64,000 nt of DNA, taken from contig CP094668.1 in the NCBI GenBank assembly GCA_022836915.1, positions 3,968,001-4,032,000 of the forward strand, read 5' to 3'. The stretch is from Paenibacillus sp. OVF10 (GTDB lineage: Bacteria > Bacillota > Bacilli > Paenibacillales > Paenibacillaceae). The notes beneath the pieces were generated by a model that was not told the origin of the DNA, ran no database searches, and saw only the letters and a program-made list of their open reading frames with translations. Shown piece by piece: positions 9,181 to 19,890 of the stretch (the stretch's first letter is position 1; every line of letters begins with the position of its first letter). Position numbers and translations under genes: made by a program.

Positions 9181-9431
9181 ATGTTATATAGATCGAAAAC
9201 TATTGATTTAGATTGTTATATATTTCTTTATTAGAAAGGGTATGTTATCATTCTTAGGAAAATAGTACTAGTAGGAGGATATGCTTATTGAACATTAACT
9301 TATATTAATTACATAGCTTGATCAAGATTAGGACTCTAGCAAGTACCTGTTTGAAAGTTGAGATTGTATACGATTTAAAATTAGAAAAGAGCTGCTAGAT
9401 TTTTATTTTTTTACTAAAAGGAGAGTCAACG
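9181..9431. other. AT-rich leader region before the DUF4309 gene
   Basis: No gene is supported. There is an AGGAGG at 9273-9278 followed only by a five-codon frame. The DUF4309 ribosome binding site (AAAAGGAGAG) is at its 3' end. Confidence 0.5.
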
Positions 9432-10573
9432 ATGATACACCCTAAACACAACGCAAAATGGGCTTCTCTGGCCTTACTTACCTTAATCGGCTATGTTCTG
9501 AGCGCATTGCTCCTGCTACCAACTAATGCCGCTGCCAAAGGAGAGCAAATCTCTGCCAAACAGCTCGCAAGTATGAGCCGGCTTTCATTTACACTTCGTG
9601 ATGCCAAGCAAACGGCTTACACCGTTTATATTTTCGCTTATGATGAACAGAAGAGCACGCTGACCGAAGAAAATGGTTGGACAAACAATAAAAAAGGCGA
9701 CAAGAGTTATTCAGGAACGTATCGTGCAGCCTTGCTGAAAAAAGGTGCAGCATACGGAACAGTCCAAGCAGCAAAACTGGATCTGAATACGATTATTTTG
9801 CCGCAAACCTGGAACTTCGTTGTGAAAAGCAAAGAGGCTAGTACACCAGACATGCTGATGATTACCGATTGGGGAACTTCTAATTTTAATGAGGTGAAAA
9901 CCTATATTGTTCGTTCCGGGGAATTGCGCCGTGTAACATATGTCGATAATAAGGGTAAAAAAATCGACGATTCCTACTCTGCAAGCAGAGATGATGGAAT
10001 CCGTACTCTTTCAGGTGCCCGAGTACAGTTCAAAAATTACAACAACCTGCAATTCGTCTATGGAGTTAATACGTTTAAGTTGAATGTAAACAAATCGGAG
10101 TTGCGGTTGGAAGATACGCGTAACCTCCGTTCAAAAGCTTGGCCGAACTCGGGTGTTGGCGATCGCGCTTACCTGAAAAGCTTGAAGGAAGCTGCTTTAA
10201 AGGGTGCATTACCGGGCCGGACGGACATCAAGATTGGCATGACGCTTCAAAATGCGCAAAAAAGCTGGGGAAACCAACCTCTCGTTCAAATGAGGAATGG
10301 GGAGCGTTCTATTATTATTCTAAATTCGGCGTCGGATTTGATTCATACATGCACGAGCTTACCAATAAATCACGTATTGCCGTTTTTGATTTGTACAATG
10401 AGAAGCAGAATCTGTCACCATGGAATGTGAAAATATGGATGGGGAAACCTTCCTCAGAGTATTACAATGAAGTCGTTGGTGGTTATGAGATGGTATACCA
10501 ATTGGGTAATCACGCCATTGTATTCAATTATGAGGAAGAAGAGGACTTGATTGACTTTACGAGTATATATTAA
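9432..10573 (+). CDS. Secreted YjgB-like protein with C-terminal DUF4309 (one frame break)
   Basis: Exported protein of unknown function, about 380 residues when repaired. It has an N-terminal signal peptide (hydrophobic segment about 12-36, ending NAAAKG). The C-terminal DUF4309 domain begins around DIKIGMT, continues GAFYYYSKFGVG and ends FNYEEEEDLIDF. The frame breaks at the G4 run 10299-10302; one extra G joins the two halves. The middle part (residues 45-250) I do not recognise. The terminator at 10618 is shared with the convergent EamA gene. Confidence 0.8.
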
Positions 10574-10617
10574 GCTATAACATCGTAAGAAACAAAAGTG
10601 TATCGTATTCTTATTAC

Positions 10618-10646
10618 AAAAAAAGCCGCTAAATAGCGGCTTTTTT
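10618..10646. terminator. Bidirectional terminator
   Basis: AAAAAAGCCGCTA-AA-TAGCGGCTTTTTT between convergent genes. Confidence 0.93.
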
Positions 10647-10670
10647 GATTTCCATGAGATGGACGGTAGT

Positions 10671-11662
10671 CTATTTTATTGGGGTATCATTAGAGCTTTG
10701 CACAGAACGTACACGATTGACTAAGTAAATGCCAACCGACACGAACAGTAATGCAGCCAGATTTTTCAGTTCCAAGATCGTTTCCCCAGAAATAACGCCG
10801 ATAACAATGCGCCAAACACAGGGATAAGGAAGTTGTATACAGACACTCTTCCGACCTTGTTGTATTTGAGAAGCAGATTCCATAGACAAAATGCAACGGA
10901 TGACAGCAAGGCCAAGTAGATCAAGTTACTGGTGGATTCCAGGGTGAAGTGGGTAACCCGACCGCCGAGTAAGAGACCTAACAGCGTAAGTACCAATCCC
11001 CCAACAAACAGGCTGACCCCTGTTATGATCAGAACATCAATCGTAGCAGTGAGACGTTTTGCGTAAAGGGCCGTAACGGAAAAAACAAGTGCAGCTATAA
11101 TAACAAACCCTTCACCTGTGAACGAAAAGGAAAAAGTAAGCAGATCCGTATGGAAGTTTACGATGATTACACCGACAAATCCGAGCAAGCAGCCAACGAT
11201 TTTATTTCTGCTTAACTTGTCGTTTTTATAGATGAAATGGGCCAGAACAACACTGAAAAAGGTCGTCGTTGCATTCATAATGGAGCCTTTGACACCCGTT
11301 GTATTGGCTACGCCAACGTAGAAAAACATATATTGCAAACCGGTTTGCAATATACCTAACATAATAAGACTTGTCCACTGCTTCCTGGACAATTGGAGCT
11401 TCTCTTTTCTAACGATACGAGACAGGAGCAAGAGCAGCAAGCCCGCCAGTGTAAATCGGTATCCGGCAAATACATACTTGGAAGCAATATCTTCCGGCAG
11501 AATGTTAAACGCGATATATCCAAGTTTGATGGATGGGTACGCGCTTCCCCATAACAAGCAACACAGGCTTGCCACGAGCATGACAAAAATGGGATCACTA
11601 AATTTACTCGGTTTTTGATTTTCAAGGGTATTTCTTTCTATCACTTTCAATCTTCTCCTCAC
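10671..11662 (-). CDS. EamA/DMT-family transporter (one frame break)
   Basis: Ten-helix drug/metabolite transporter family, likely a small-molecule exporter in the cytoplasmic membrane. The N-terminal EamA repeat (VASLCCLLWGSAYPSIKLGY) and the second repeat (ALVFSVTALYAKRLT) are visible. The frame breaks at CCCC 10784-10787 (G4 on the coding strand). One extra G restores the last helix (NLAALLFVSVGIYLVN), giving about 330 residues. The start may instead be GTG 11644, which follows AGGAGA more closely. The substrate cannot be told from sequence. Confidence 0.88.
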
Positions 11663-11871
11663 ATTTCATGCACATATGTATGTACGTATCTAATATCCTC
11701 ACTGACCATATCACATATCGCAACTATTTGTAATGATAATTAATAAACCGCTCTCCAGGACAGGAAGAAACCATGATACAGATGGATTCCAGTGCACATT
11801 CATGTATACTTGGAGAAATTTCCAGAATGAAAACGCTTGTCAAATTGAAAATAATATGATAATTTAATGTC

Positions 11872-11885
11872 TGTAACCGGTTACA
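11872..11885. promoter_or_regulatory. RbsR operator, perfect LacI-type palindrome
   Basis: TGTAACC-GGTTACA lies 18 bases before the rbsR start, the usual form and place of a LacI-family autoregulatory site. Upstream, 11827-11841 (ATGAAAACGCTTGTC) resembles a cre site with one mismatch, so catabolite control by CcpA is possible. Confidence 0.85.
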
Positions 11886-11903
11886 CATAGAGGAGAGCAA
11901 CTT

Positions 11904-12892
11904 ATGACAACAATTAAAGACGTAGCTCAACTGGCTGGCGTATCTGTTGCCACCGTATCCAGAGTCATTAATGATAGAGGTTATGTTCATGCGGACACAC
12001 GCAAGAAAGTGGAAGACGCTGTGAAGGCGCTTAACTTTTCGCCAAATGAAGTTGCCCGCTCATTATATAAGCGCAAGTCCAAACTGATAGGCCTGTTGTT
12101 GCCGGATATTGCCAACCCTTACTTCCCGCAGTTGGCCCGCGGTGTAGAGGACCGGATGCAGGAACAGGATTACAGACTGATATTTGGAAATAGTGATGAG
12201 GATGAACGGAAGGAGCAAGATTACATCCAGACGTTTATCCAGAACAATGTGGTCGGTGTGATCTCTTCAACGAACTACCCTCATTCTTCAATATATGAAA
12301 AACTGAAGATTCCCGTTGTGTTTCTGGACAGAACTTCATTGGATCGTCCATCCGTGTATGCGGATGGCAGGGAAGGTGGAAGACTAGCTGCAAGGGAGAT
12401 TATCAAACGTGGCAGTCGCCGGATCACGGTTATGCAAGGACCGTCACAGATCAGACCGGCTCAGGATCGCTTTGAAGGAGCGATTGAAATCATCCGTGAT
12501 GCTGGGCTAGACTACCGGGTAATCAAGACAACCTCATTTTCAATTAACGAGGCGGGTGTATGGGCTGAAGAATTATTCAGGAAGTACGCGGACACAGATG
12601 GGGTCATTGCCAGCAATGACATCGCAGCCATGGCAGTACTGCATGAGGCATCACGAATCGGAAAAAAGTTCCTGATGACGTACAAGTGATTGGTTTCGAT
12701 GATATTCCGATGAGCAGCCTGTTATCGCCGGCATTGTCCACCATCCATCAGCCAGCATACGAGATGGGAAGAGAAGCGGCGGGATTACTTATCCAGCTTG
12801 TCGAACAAGCTGCAATAGAGAACAAAAACATACAGTTGCCCGTAAGTTTCATCGAACGGGGCACTACGAGAAAGGTGAAATCAGATGGCTAA
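11904..12892 (+). CDS. rbsR: Ribose operon repressor, LacI family (one frame break)
   Basis: Represses the ribose operon until sugar or sugar phosphate binds. The N-terminal helix-turn-helix reads TTIKDVAQLAGVSVATVSRV, followed by the hinge (VARSLYKRKS) and a periplasmic-binding-protein-like effector domain ending in VQVIGFDD. The A6 run 12662-12667 breaks the frame. One more A gives KKVPDDVQVIGFDD and a 329-residue protein. It is the first gene of rbsRKDACB, overlapping rbsK by 8 bases, and is probably autoregulated through 11872-11885. Confidence 0.95.
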
Positions 12893-13762
12893 AATATGTG
12901 TAATAGGAAGCAGTTCAATGGATCTGGTTGTTACTTCGTCAAGACGGCCGGGGCGGGTGAAACCGTTCTTGGCGACAGCTTCAAAACGGTCCCTGGCGGT
13001 AAGGGAGCCAATCAGGCTGTTGCCGCTGCACGACTGGGTGCCGAGGTTGCGATGATCGGCCGGGTAGGCGACGATGCTTTTGGCAAAGATATTTTAGAGA
13101 ACTTTAGAGCAAATGCTGTAAATACGCAAAATGTGAAACCGGTTACACATTTAGAAAGCGGAACGGCTCATATCATTCTGGCAGAAGGTGATAATAGTAT
13201 CGTAGTGGTTGAAGCGGCCAATCGAGAAGTCACTCCTGCATATGTCGATGAGGCAGCTGAAGTAATTCGAAACGCAGATATCGTGCTGATTCAGCAGGAA
13301 ATTCCGGAGGAAACGGTTGTTCATGTAAGTACATTATGTGCAGAATTCGGAACACCGCTGCTGCTTAATCCCGCACCGGCGAGAACATTACCGCAAGAAG
13401 TGATCGACAATGCCGCATATATCACGCCGAACGAGCATGAAGCCGAGATTTTGTTTCAGGGCATGAGTCCGGCACAGGCATTGCGTCAGTATCCTAACAA
13501 GTTGTTCATCACGGAGGGTAGTAAAGGTGTACGTTACTTTGATGGGACAGCGGAAATTCTAGTCCCAACTTATAAAGTTGAGGCTATCGATACTACTGGG
13601 GCAGGAGATACGTTCAACGCCGCATTTGCAGTTGCTTTAGCTGAAGGAAAAGCGTTGCAAGAGAGTATACGCTTCGCTAATCGGGCTGCATCGTTGTCCG
13701 TCACCAAGTTCGGAGCGCAGGGCGGTATGCCAACGCGTGATGAAGTAGAGGAGAGCTTGTAA
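12885..13762 (+). CDS. rbsK: Ribokinase (one frame break)
   Basis: Cytosolic PfkB-family kinase: D-ribose + ATP to D-ribose 5-phosphate, about 292 residues. The start is ATG 12885 ([16 protein letters not shown]), overlapping the end of rbsR. The frame breaks at G4 12950-12953; one extra G gives [14 protein letters not shown], the standard family N-terminus. PfkB signatures visible are [16 protein letters not shown] and, near the C-terminus, [14 protein letters not shown] with the catalytic Asp. An operator-like sequence lies inside the gene at 13132. The rbsD start overlaps the stop codon. Confidence 0.95.
13132..13149. promoter_or_regulatory. Second RbsR-like operator inside rbsK
   Basis: TGTGAAACCGGTTACACA. 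The stretch AACCGGTTACACAT is identical to the rbsR operator region, and the arms GTGAAACC/GGTTACAC match at 7 of 8 positions. It codes for part of NVKPVTHLE, so chance is possible. Confidence 0.45.
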
Positions 13763-14163
13763 TGAAAAGAAATGGCATGTTGAATAGTCACATTTCCAAG
13801 ATTTTGTCTGATCTGGGCCATACGGACATGATTGCGATTGCGGATGCAGGTCTACCGGTACCTGACGGGGTAATCAAAATCGATCTAGCCCTTAAATTGG
13901 GAACACCAAGTTTTCGCGAAGTGGTAGAGGTTATCGCAGAAGATATGGTTATTGAGAAAGTTATTGTGGCAGAAGAAATTCGCGAAGGCAATCCCGCAGC
14001 TATGCAATTCATCACGGAGAAATTCGGTGAAGAAGCCATCGATGCTTCCGTCAGCCATGAACAATTCAAAGCATTAACTCGGCAGGTGAAAGCGGTCATC
14101 CGCACAGGTGAAGCCACACCCTATGCCAATTGCATTTTACAATCGGGAGTCCATTTCGGTTAA
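13762..14163 (+). CDS. rbsD: D-ribose pyranase
   Basis: Interconverts beta-pyranose and furanose forms of D-ribose so that ribokinase gets its substrate. It is 133 residues, normal for RbsD. The N-terminus [20 protein letters not shown] carries the conserved His of the active site, followed by DAGLPVPDG, and the C-terminal [15 protein letters not shown] is typical. The TAATG overlap with rbsK indicates coupling. The frame is intact. Confidence 0.97.
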   Translation: MKRNGMLNSHISKILSDLGHTDMIAIADAGLPVPDGVIKIDLALKLGTPSFREVVEVIAEDMVIEKVIVAEEIREGNPAAMQFITEKFGEEAIDASVSHEQFKALTRQVKAVIRTGEATPYANCILQSGVHFG

Positions 14164-14177
14164 AAGGAGGTTACGTA

Positions 14178-15655
14178 ATGCACATTCAGATGCAAGACAT
14201 TCATAAAGCGTTTGGAACGAATCAGGTGCTGAGCGGAGTGGATTTTGAACTAAAAGATGGTGAGGTTCATGCCCTGATGGGGAGAATGGAGCCGGCAAAT
14301 CCACGCTGATGAACATTCTGATTGGTCTTCATCAGCGTGATCAGGGAATCATCACCATAGACGGAGAAGAAAACTATTTTGCAAGTCCAAAGGAAGCCGA
14401 GAAACTGGGTATCACATTCATACATCAGGAGCTGAATGTATGGCCTGAAATGACGGTGCTGGATAATCTCTTTATTGGTAAGGAACTGACATCATCGTTC
14501 GGGTTGCTTAATACAAGACAAATGAAAACGCTTGCCAAAGAACAGTTCGCGAAGCTTTCCGTAGACATACCACTGGAACGTCCTGCGGGAGAGTGCTCTG
14601 TCGGGCAGCAACAGATGATTGAAATTGCCAAAGCGCTAATGACAGATGCCAAGGTCATCATTATGGACGAGCCAACAGCAGCACTTACGGAGCGTGAGAT
14701 CCAAAAGCTGTTTGGTGTAATCAGCTCGCTGAAGAAGGAAGGCGTATCCATCGTGTATATTTCTCACCGAATGGAGGAGATATTCACGATCTGTGACCGG
14801 ATTACCATCATGCGTGACGGAAGAACGGTAGACACACAGGCTATTCCACAGACAAGCTTTGATGAAGTGGTGCGGAAAATGGTAGGTCGTGAACTTACCG
14901 AGCGTTATCCTGTCCGTAATCCTTCTTATGGAGAAGTTGTCCTCGAAGTAAGGAATGCAAGCAGCAAAGGTCTATTCGAGAATATTAACTTCACGGTGAG
15001 AGCGGGGAAATACTCGGTTTCTCAGGACTCATGGGTTCTGGACGAACAGAGATCATGAGAACCATCTTTGGTTTGGATACGTTGGATAGCGGTGAAATCT
15101 TCATCCGCGGCAAAAAAGCGAACATTCGTAAACCGGCAGATGCAGTGAAATATGGAATTGGGTTTATTACTGAAGACCGCAAGGATGAGGGGCTGGTACT
15201 AGACTTCTCTATTCGCGAGAATATGGCGTTGCCAAATCTGTTCAGTTTCTCAAGCAAAGGTTTCATCTCAACTTCAAAAGAACAAGACTTCGTAGATACA
15301 CTGATCAAACGTCTACAGATCAAAACACAATCCTCCGAAACGGCAGCAAGGAATCTATCCGGGGTAACCAGCAGAAGGTGGTTATTGCGAAATGGGTTGG
15401 TATCGGTCCAAGCGTACTTATCCTGGATGAACCCACACGCGGAGTGGATGTCGGAGCGAAGCGCGAAATCTATGAATTGATGAATGAACTGACAGACCGC
15501 GGTGTTGCAATCATCATGGTATCGTCGGAGCTACCTGAAGTGCTCGGCATGAGTGACCGGATCGCGGTTGTGCATGAGGGACACATCAGTGGCGAGGTTG
15601 CAAGGAAGTAGCAACACAAGAACACATAATGACATTGGCCACAGGGGGACAGTGA
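14178..15655 (+). CDS. rbsA: Ribose import ATP-binding protein (four frame breaks)
   Basis: Dual-nucleotide-domain ATPase of the CUT2 ribose importer RbsABC, on the inner membrane face. ATG 14178 has AAAGGAGG upstream. After repair the first domain shows [10 protein letters not shown] (Walker A), the signature [14 protein letters not shown] and [11 protein letters not shown]. The second shows [26 protein letters not shown] and [13 protein letters not shown]. Breaks are at G4 14279-14282, G4 15004-15007, G4 15361-15364 and GG 15604-15605. All are repaired by one added G, giving 493 residues and the C-terminus [14 protein letters not shown]. The length agreement argues strongly for base-call errors. 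Confidence 0.95.
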
Positions 15656-15656
15656 T

Positions 15657-16628
15657 ATGACAACAATGCAGGAAAACAAAACGGCTAAAAGCGGATTCCG
15701 TTTCTCAAACGTGATACAAAAATTGGGACCGCTGCTTGGCTTAATCATTCTTATTCTCATCGTATCGGTGTTGAATCCAAGTTTCTTGGAACCGCTTAAT
15801 ATTTTGAATTTATTGCGTCAAGTCTCGATTAATGCGCTGATTGCCTTTGGTATGACGTTTGTTATCCTGACGGGTGGAATTGATCTGTCGGTCGGCTCAA
15901 TCCTGGCTTTATCCAGTGCTTTTGTAGCAAATATGATGTTGTCTGGTCTCGATCCGATCTTGTCCATCATTATTGGTGTAGCACTCGGTGGTGTCATGGG
16001 TATGGTGAACGGACTAATGATCACCAAAGGTAAAATGGCTCCGTTTATCGCTACATTGGCAACCATGACGATATTCAGAGGACTAACATTGGTGTACACC
16101 AATGGTAATCCAATTACAGGACTCGGGGATAACCTGTTGTTCCAACTGTTTGGCCGCGGTTACCTGCTGGGCATTCCGGTACCTGCAATTACGATGCTGA
16201 TTACCTTCATGATTCTGTGGATTGTTTTGCATAAAACGGCTTTTGGCCGCAAAACGTATGCCATCGGCGGTAATGAGAAAGCTTCCATTATCTCGGGTAT
16301 CAAAGTTAATCGCGTGAAAATTATGATCTACTCCCTGACAGGTATGCTCGCTGCTCTGGCAGGTGCAATTCTGACATCGCGTTTGAATTCAGCGCAACCA
16401 ACGGCAGGTACATCCTACGAGCTGGATGCGATCGCAGCAGTTGTATTGGGTGGTACAAGTCTTGCTGGAGGACGCGGACGCATCGTTGGTACACTGATCG
16501 GTGTTCTGATTATCGGCGTGTTGAATAATGGATTGAACTTGCTTGAAGTAAACTCATTTTATCAAATGGTTGTAAAAGGTATCGTCATAGCCATTGCCGT
16601 CCTGCTGGACCGCAAGAAAACAGCATAA
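15657..16628 (+). CDS. rbsC: Ribose ABC transporter permease
   Basis: Membrane subunit of the CUT2 importer, 323 residues, with about eight to ten helices. Typical segments are NALIAFGMTFVILTGGIDLS, GMVNGLMITKGKMAPFIATL and, near the C-terminus, AAVVLGGTSLAGGRGRI. The start is one base after the reconstructed rbsA stop codon. The frame is intact. Confidence 0.96.
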   Translation: MTTMQENKTAKSGFRFSNVIQKLGPLLGLIILILIVSVLNPSFLEPLNILNLLRQVSINALIAFGMTFVILTGGIDLSVGSILALSSAFVANMMLSGLDPILSIIIGVALGGVMGMVNGLMITKGKMAPFIATLATMTIFRGLTLVYTNGNPITGLGDNLLFQLFGRGYLLGIPVPAITMLITFMILWIVLHKTAFGRKTYAIGGNEKASIISGIKVNRVKIMIYSLTGMLAALAGAILTSRLNSAQPTAGTSYELDAIAAVVLGGTSLAGGRGRIVGTLIGVLIIGVLNNGLNLLEVNSFYQMVVKGIVIAIAVLLDRKKTA

Positions 16629-16642
16629 GGAGAGAAGCGAAT

Positions 16643-17575
16643 ATGAAAAAGTGGACTGTAACACTCATAAGTATGCTGATGATCATCGTTCTGGCCGGGT
16701 GCTCTCTGGAGCCACCGGAATGGGCCAAACCTAACCCAAACAAAAGTAACGGACAGAAGAAAATAGGTTTGTCGATATCTACACTGAACAATCCATTCTT
16801 TGTATCACTGAAGGACGGGGTAATGGCTGAAGCCAAAAAACAGGGAATACAGGTCATCGTGGTGGATGCGCAGAACGATTCGGCCAAACAAACCAATGAT
16901 GTGGATGATCTCATTCAGCAAGGCGTTAGTGCACTTCTGATTAACCCTGCGGACTCTGCAGCGATCTCCACAGCGGTTCAATCCGCTAATAGTGTGGGCA
17001 TTCCCGTAATCACGCTGGATCGCTCCGCAGATAAAGGCGAAGTGGCGGCACTAGTGGCATCTGATAACGTTAAAGGTGGACGCATGGCAGCTGAATATTT
17101 TGTGGAACAGCTGGGTGAGGGAGCAAAAGTCATTGAACTTGAGGGTGTACCTGGCGCTTCCGCAACAAGAGAACGGGGTAAAGGTTTCCATGAAGTGGCT
17201 GACAAGCAACTTGATGTGGTTTCCAAACAATCTGCTGATTTCGATCGGTCCAAAGGATTAAATGTCATGGAGAATCTGCTTCAGGGTAATCCTGACGTGC
17301 AGGCAGTATTTGCCCATAATGATGAGATGGCACTTGGTGCGATTGAAGCGATTCAAAGCTCAGGTAAAGACATTCCGGTCATCGGATTCGATGGCAATGA
17401 TGATGCAATCAAATCCATTCAGGATGGGAAATTGACGGCAACAGTCGCTCAGCAGCCTATACTGATTGGCCAACTGGCGCTGCAAGCAGCTCTGGATGTG
17501 CTCAGTGGCAAGCAGGTGGAGTCATCGATTCCTGCTGAATTGAAGCTGGTAACCAAGGAAAATGTGAACGAGTAA
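16643..17575 (+). CDS. rbsB: Ribose-binding lipoprotein
   Basis: Extracellular sugar receptor of the ribose importer, 310 residues, type I periplasmic-binding fold. The signal peptide ends in the lipobox LAGC (Cys about residue 20), so it is lipid-anchored. The mature part shows KKIGLSISTLNNPFFVSLKDG and PVIGFDGNDDAIKSIQDG. GGAGAGAAG precedes the start. It is the last gene of the operon, followed by a terminator at 17626. Confidence 0.96.
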   Translation: MKKWTVTLISMLMIIVLAGCSLEPPEWAKPNPNKSNGQKKIGLSISTLNNPFFVSLKDGVMAEAKKQGIQVIVVDAQNDSAKQTNDVDDLIQQGVSALLINPADSAAISTAVQSANSVGIPVITLDRSADKGEVAALVASDNVKGGRMAAEYFVEQLGEGAKVIELEGVPGASATRERGKGFHEVADKQLDVVSKQSADFDRSKGLNVMENLLQGNPDVQAVFAHNDEMALGAIEAIQSSGKDIPVIGFDGNDDAIKSIQDGKLTATVAQQPILIGQLALQAALDVLSGKQVESSIPAELKLVTKENVNE

Positions 17576-17625
17576 ATCATCATAAAACATGTTTTTCGTT
17601 TTGGAAATAAACTTAGAATTAAACC

Positions 17626-17650
17626 AAGCCGCTAATATAGCGGCTTTTTT
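17626..17650 (+). terminator. Ribose operon terminator
   Basis: AAGCCGCTA-ATA-TAGCGGCTT followed by T4. Confidence 0.93.
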
Positions 17651-17726
17651 CATTTTCAAAGTGCGTGGGCATCATATCAAACAGATTATTGGCTTTTAAT
17701 AGCAACAGAAAGGTACCCAATTGAAT

Positions 17727-17736
17727 TGTAGTCCAT
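17727..17736 (+). promoter_or_regulatory. TGYAGTCCAT motif upstream of yggS
   Basis: TGTAGTCCAT. The same motif (TGCAGTCCAT on the minus strand) lies upstream of the MocR-type gene at 23397-23406. A candidate binding element for that regulator; a possible -10 (TATACT) is near 17801. Confidence 0.35.
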
Positions 17737-17896
17737 TTTGTATTTTTGGATTGCTCCAATATAGAGTCTTTGGATATTTATAACCAATCCATCCGTTGCT
17801 ATACTAGCATGACGTTCCACACATTCTTCACAATACATAAGGAGGAGCTAATCTCATTGATTCATTCCTGTTCGGAATAGAAAGAAGGTGGCTGAG

Positions 17897-18640
17897 ATGA
17901 AACATCTAGTAGAAGAAAATCTTCAAGCTGTAAGACAGCAAATGGCATTGGCCTGCCAGGCTTCAGGTCGCAACATAGAGGACATCAAGTTGTTGCTCGC
18001 GACCAAAACGGTACCGCTAGAGAAATTACAAATAGCTATTCAAGCAGGCGAGGTCCTGTTTGGAGAAAACAAAGCTCAAGAACTCCGAGACAAATTCCCA
18101 CTCATGGAACAAAGCAAACAGGTGGAATGGCATTTTATCGGACATCTGCAAACAAATAAAGTAAAGGACGTAGTTAAATATGTTACTCTCATCCATTCCG
18201 TAGATCGTCTGAAACTGGGTCAAGCGTTACATAACCAGCTTCTCAAAGAGAATAAGACCTTAGACATTCTTGTGCAAATTAATACGTCCTACGAAGAAAG
18301 TAAATTTGGTGCCTCTCCAGAAACAGCCGTTGAGCTTGTAGAACAGTTGTCTCAATTCGAGACATTAAACGTGAAAGGTTTAATGACCATTGGAAAACTG
18401 AATGCGACAAACGAAGAAACACGACATTGTTTTCGATTGTTAAACCAGATCCGTACACAGATTAAAGAGAAAAATATTCCACGCGTAGAAATGGATATTT
18501 TATCGATGGGTATGTCTGGTGACTTCCAAGTCGCCATTGAAGAAGGAGCTACAATGATACGTGTAGGGACAAGTGTATTTGGTCAACGCTATTTACCGGA
18601 CGAGTATTACTGGAATGAAAACACACGCATCGATGATTAA
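17897..18640 (+). CDS. yggS: PLP homeostasis protein, YggS/PLPBP family
   Basis: Single-domain PLP-binding TIM-barrel protein that buffers pyridoxal phosphate; no enzymatic activity is known for the family. It is 247 residues from ATG 17897, with AAGGTGG upstream. The PLP lysine is in LLATKTVP. The conserved segments GENKAQELRDK, WHFIGHLQTNK and the C-terminal phosphate loop LSMGMSGDFQVAIEEGATMI are clear. Most Firmicutes carry this gene in the cell-division cluster (ylmE). Here it leads a cassette with a permease and a PLP enzyme, so it may be a second copy with a special role. Confidence 0.93.
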   Translation: MKHLVEENLQAVRQQMALACQASGRNIEDIKLLLATKTVPLEKLQIAIQAGEVLFGENKAQELRDKFPLMEQSKQVEWHFIGHLQTNKVKDVVKYVTLIHSVDRLKLGQALHNQLLKENKTLDILVQINTSYEESKFGASPETAVELVEQLSQFETLNVKGLMTIGKLNATNEETRHCFRLLNQIRTQIKEKNIPRVEMDILSMGMSGDFQVAIEEGATMIRVGTSVFGQRYLPDEYYWNENTRIDD

Positions 18641-18659
18641 GTGAGAGGTAGTGTTAAAT

Positions 18660-19865
18660 ATGAAGACAGCATCCCCTTCGTTACGCGGCCGTGATTTGAT
18701 ATCGCCGGTGATCGCCGCTTTAATATCCGTAATTGTTAATTACGGGGGTACGTTTATCCTTGTTTTTCAAGCTGCAAAAGTGGCTGGTTTAAGCCCGGAA
18801 ATGACCGCTTCCTGGATTTGGTCCATCTCGATTGGGGTAGGCGTAACGGGAATTTGGCTCAGTTATCGATATAAGGAACCGATTATTACAGCCTGGTCTA
18901 CACCGGGTGTGGCGTTTCTCGTTTCAGCATTAGCGGTAACCCCTTATCCAGAAGCTATTGGCGCTTACATGATTTCAGCAGTCGGATTTATTACTTTAGG
19001 TTTGTCAGGCATGTTTGAACGTTTCGTTCGACTTATTCCCCCAGGCATCGCTTCCGGATTGTTAGCAGGCATTTTACTACAGTTTGGTATTTCGGCCTTT
19101 GGAGGGGCGAAGGTAGACCCTTTGCTTGTGATTGTACTGTTTGCAGGCTATATCGTGCTAAGAAGGTTTACTTCCCGTTACGCCATTGTTGGCATATTGG
19201 CATTTGGTTTGATTTATTTGATATGCATGGGGAAAACAGACTTCAGTACGATCCAATTGGCGGTCGCATCGCCTGTATTTGTTGTTCCAGCATTTTCGTT
19301 AAATGCTTTACTTGGCGTTGCGCTACCGCTGTTCATTATTACCTTGACAGGGCAGTATATGCCCGGAATGCTTGTTCTGCGTAATGATGGATTCAAGACA
19401 AGTGCCAATCCCATTTTGGCCGTAACAGGTTTGGGTTCGCTTCTAGCAGCCCCATTCGGATCACATGCTTTTAATGTGGCTGCTATTACAGCAGCGATTT
19501 GTACAGGAAAAGATGCACATGAGGATTCAACCAAACGTTATATTGCAGGTATTGCTTGTGGTGTTTTTTATATTTTTGTCGGCATTTTTGGCGTAACATT
19601 GGCTGCTCTGTTTTTGATTCTTCCTGCTACCTTTATTGCAACATTAGCGGGATTGGCCTTACTTGGAACCATCGGTGGCAGTCTTGCCAATGCATTAACG
19701 GACCCTAAGGGACGTGAAACAGCATTGATTACGTTTTTGGCGACAGCAGCGAATGTGACTTTACTTGGTGTGGGTGGTGCATTTTGGGGACTGTTTGCAG
19801 GAATGATGGCACATCTACTGATGAATAGTAAATTTCCCAAAAAACAACTTGGAACGAATAAATAA
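18660..19865 (+). CDS. BenE/YdcO-family permease
   Basis: Multi-helix secondary transporter of the benzoate:H+ symporter family, about 401 residues with roughly 11-12 hydrophobic segments. Typical stretches are [17 protein letters not shown] and [20 protein letters not shown], a family hallmark. ATG 18660 follows GAGAGGTA at good spacing; GTG 18651 is possible. It lies between a PLP-buffer protein and serine hydroxymethyltransferase, with no aromatic-degradation genes, so the real substrate may not be benzoate. A vitamin B6- or amino-acid-related compound is conceivable from context only. Confidence 0.8.
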   Translation: MKTASPSLRGRDLISPVIAALISVIVNYGGTFILVFQAAKVAGLSPEMTASWIWSISIGVGVTGIWLSYRYKEPIITAWSTPGVAFLVSALAVTPYPEAIGAYMISAVGFITLGLSGMFERFVRLIPPGIASGLLAGILLQFGISAFGGAKVDPLLVIVLFAGYIVLRRFTSRYAIVGILAFGLIYLICMGKTDFSTIQLAVASPVFVVPAFSLNALLGVALPLFIITLTGQYMPGMLVLRNDGFKTSANPILAVTGLGSLLAAPFGSHAFNVAAITAAICTGKDAHEDSTKRYIAGIACGVFYIFVGIFGVTLAALFLILPATFIATLAGLALLGTIGGSLANALTDPKGRETALITFLATAANVTLLGVGGAFWGLFAGMMAHLLMNSKFPKKQLGTNK

Positions 19866-19890
19866 CCGTAATATTGAGAGGAAGATGTTC

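Noticed and set aside
14178..15655. rbsA as a pseudogene split into four parts
   Set aside because: Each break needs one G in a G run, and the repaired protein has exact family length and motifs, so a technical cause is more likely.
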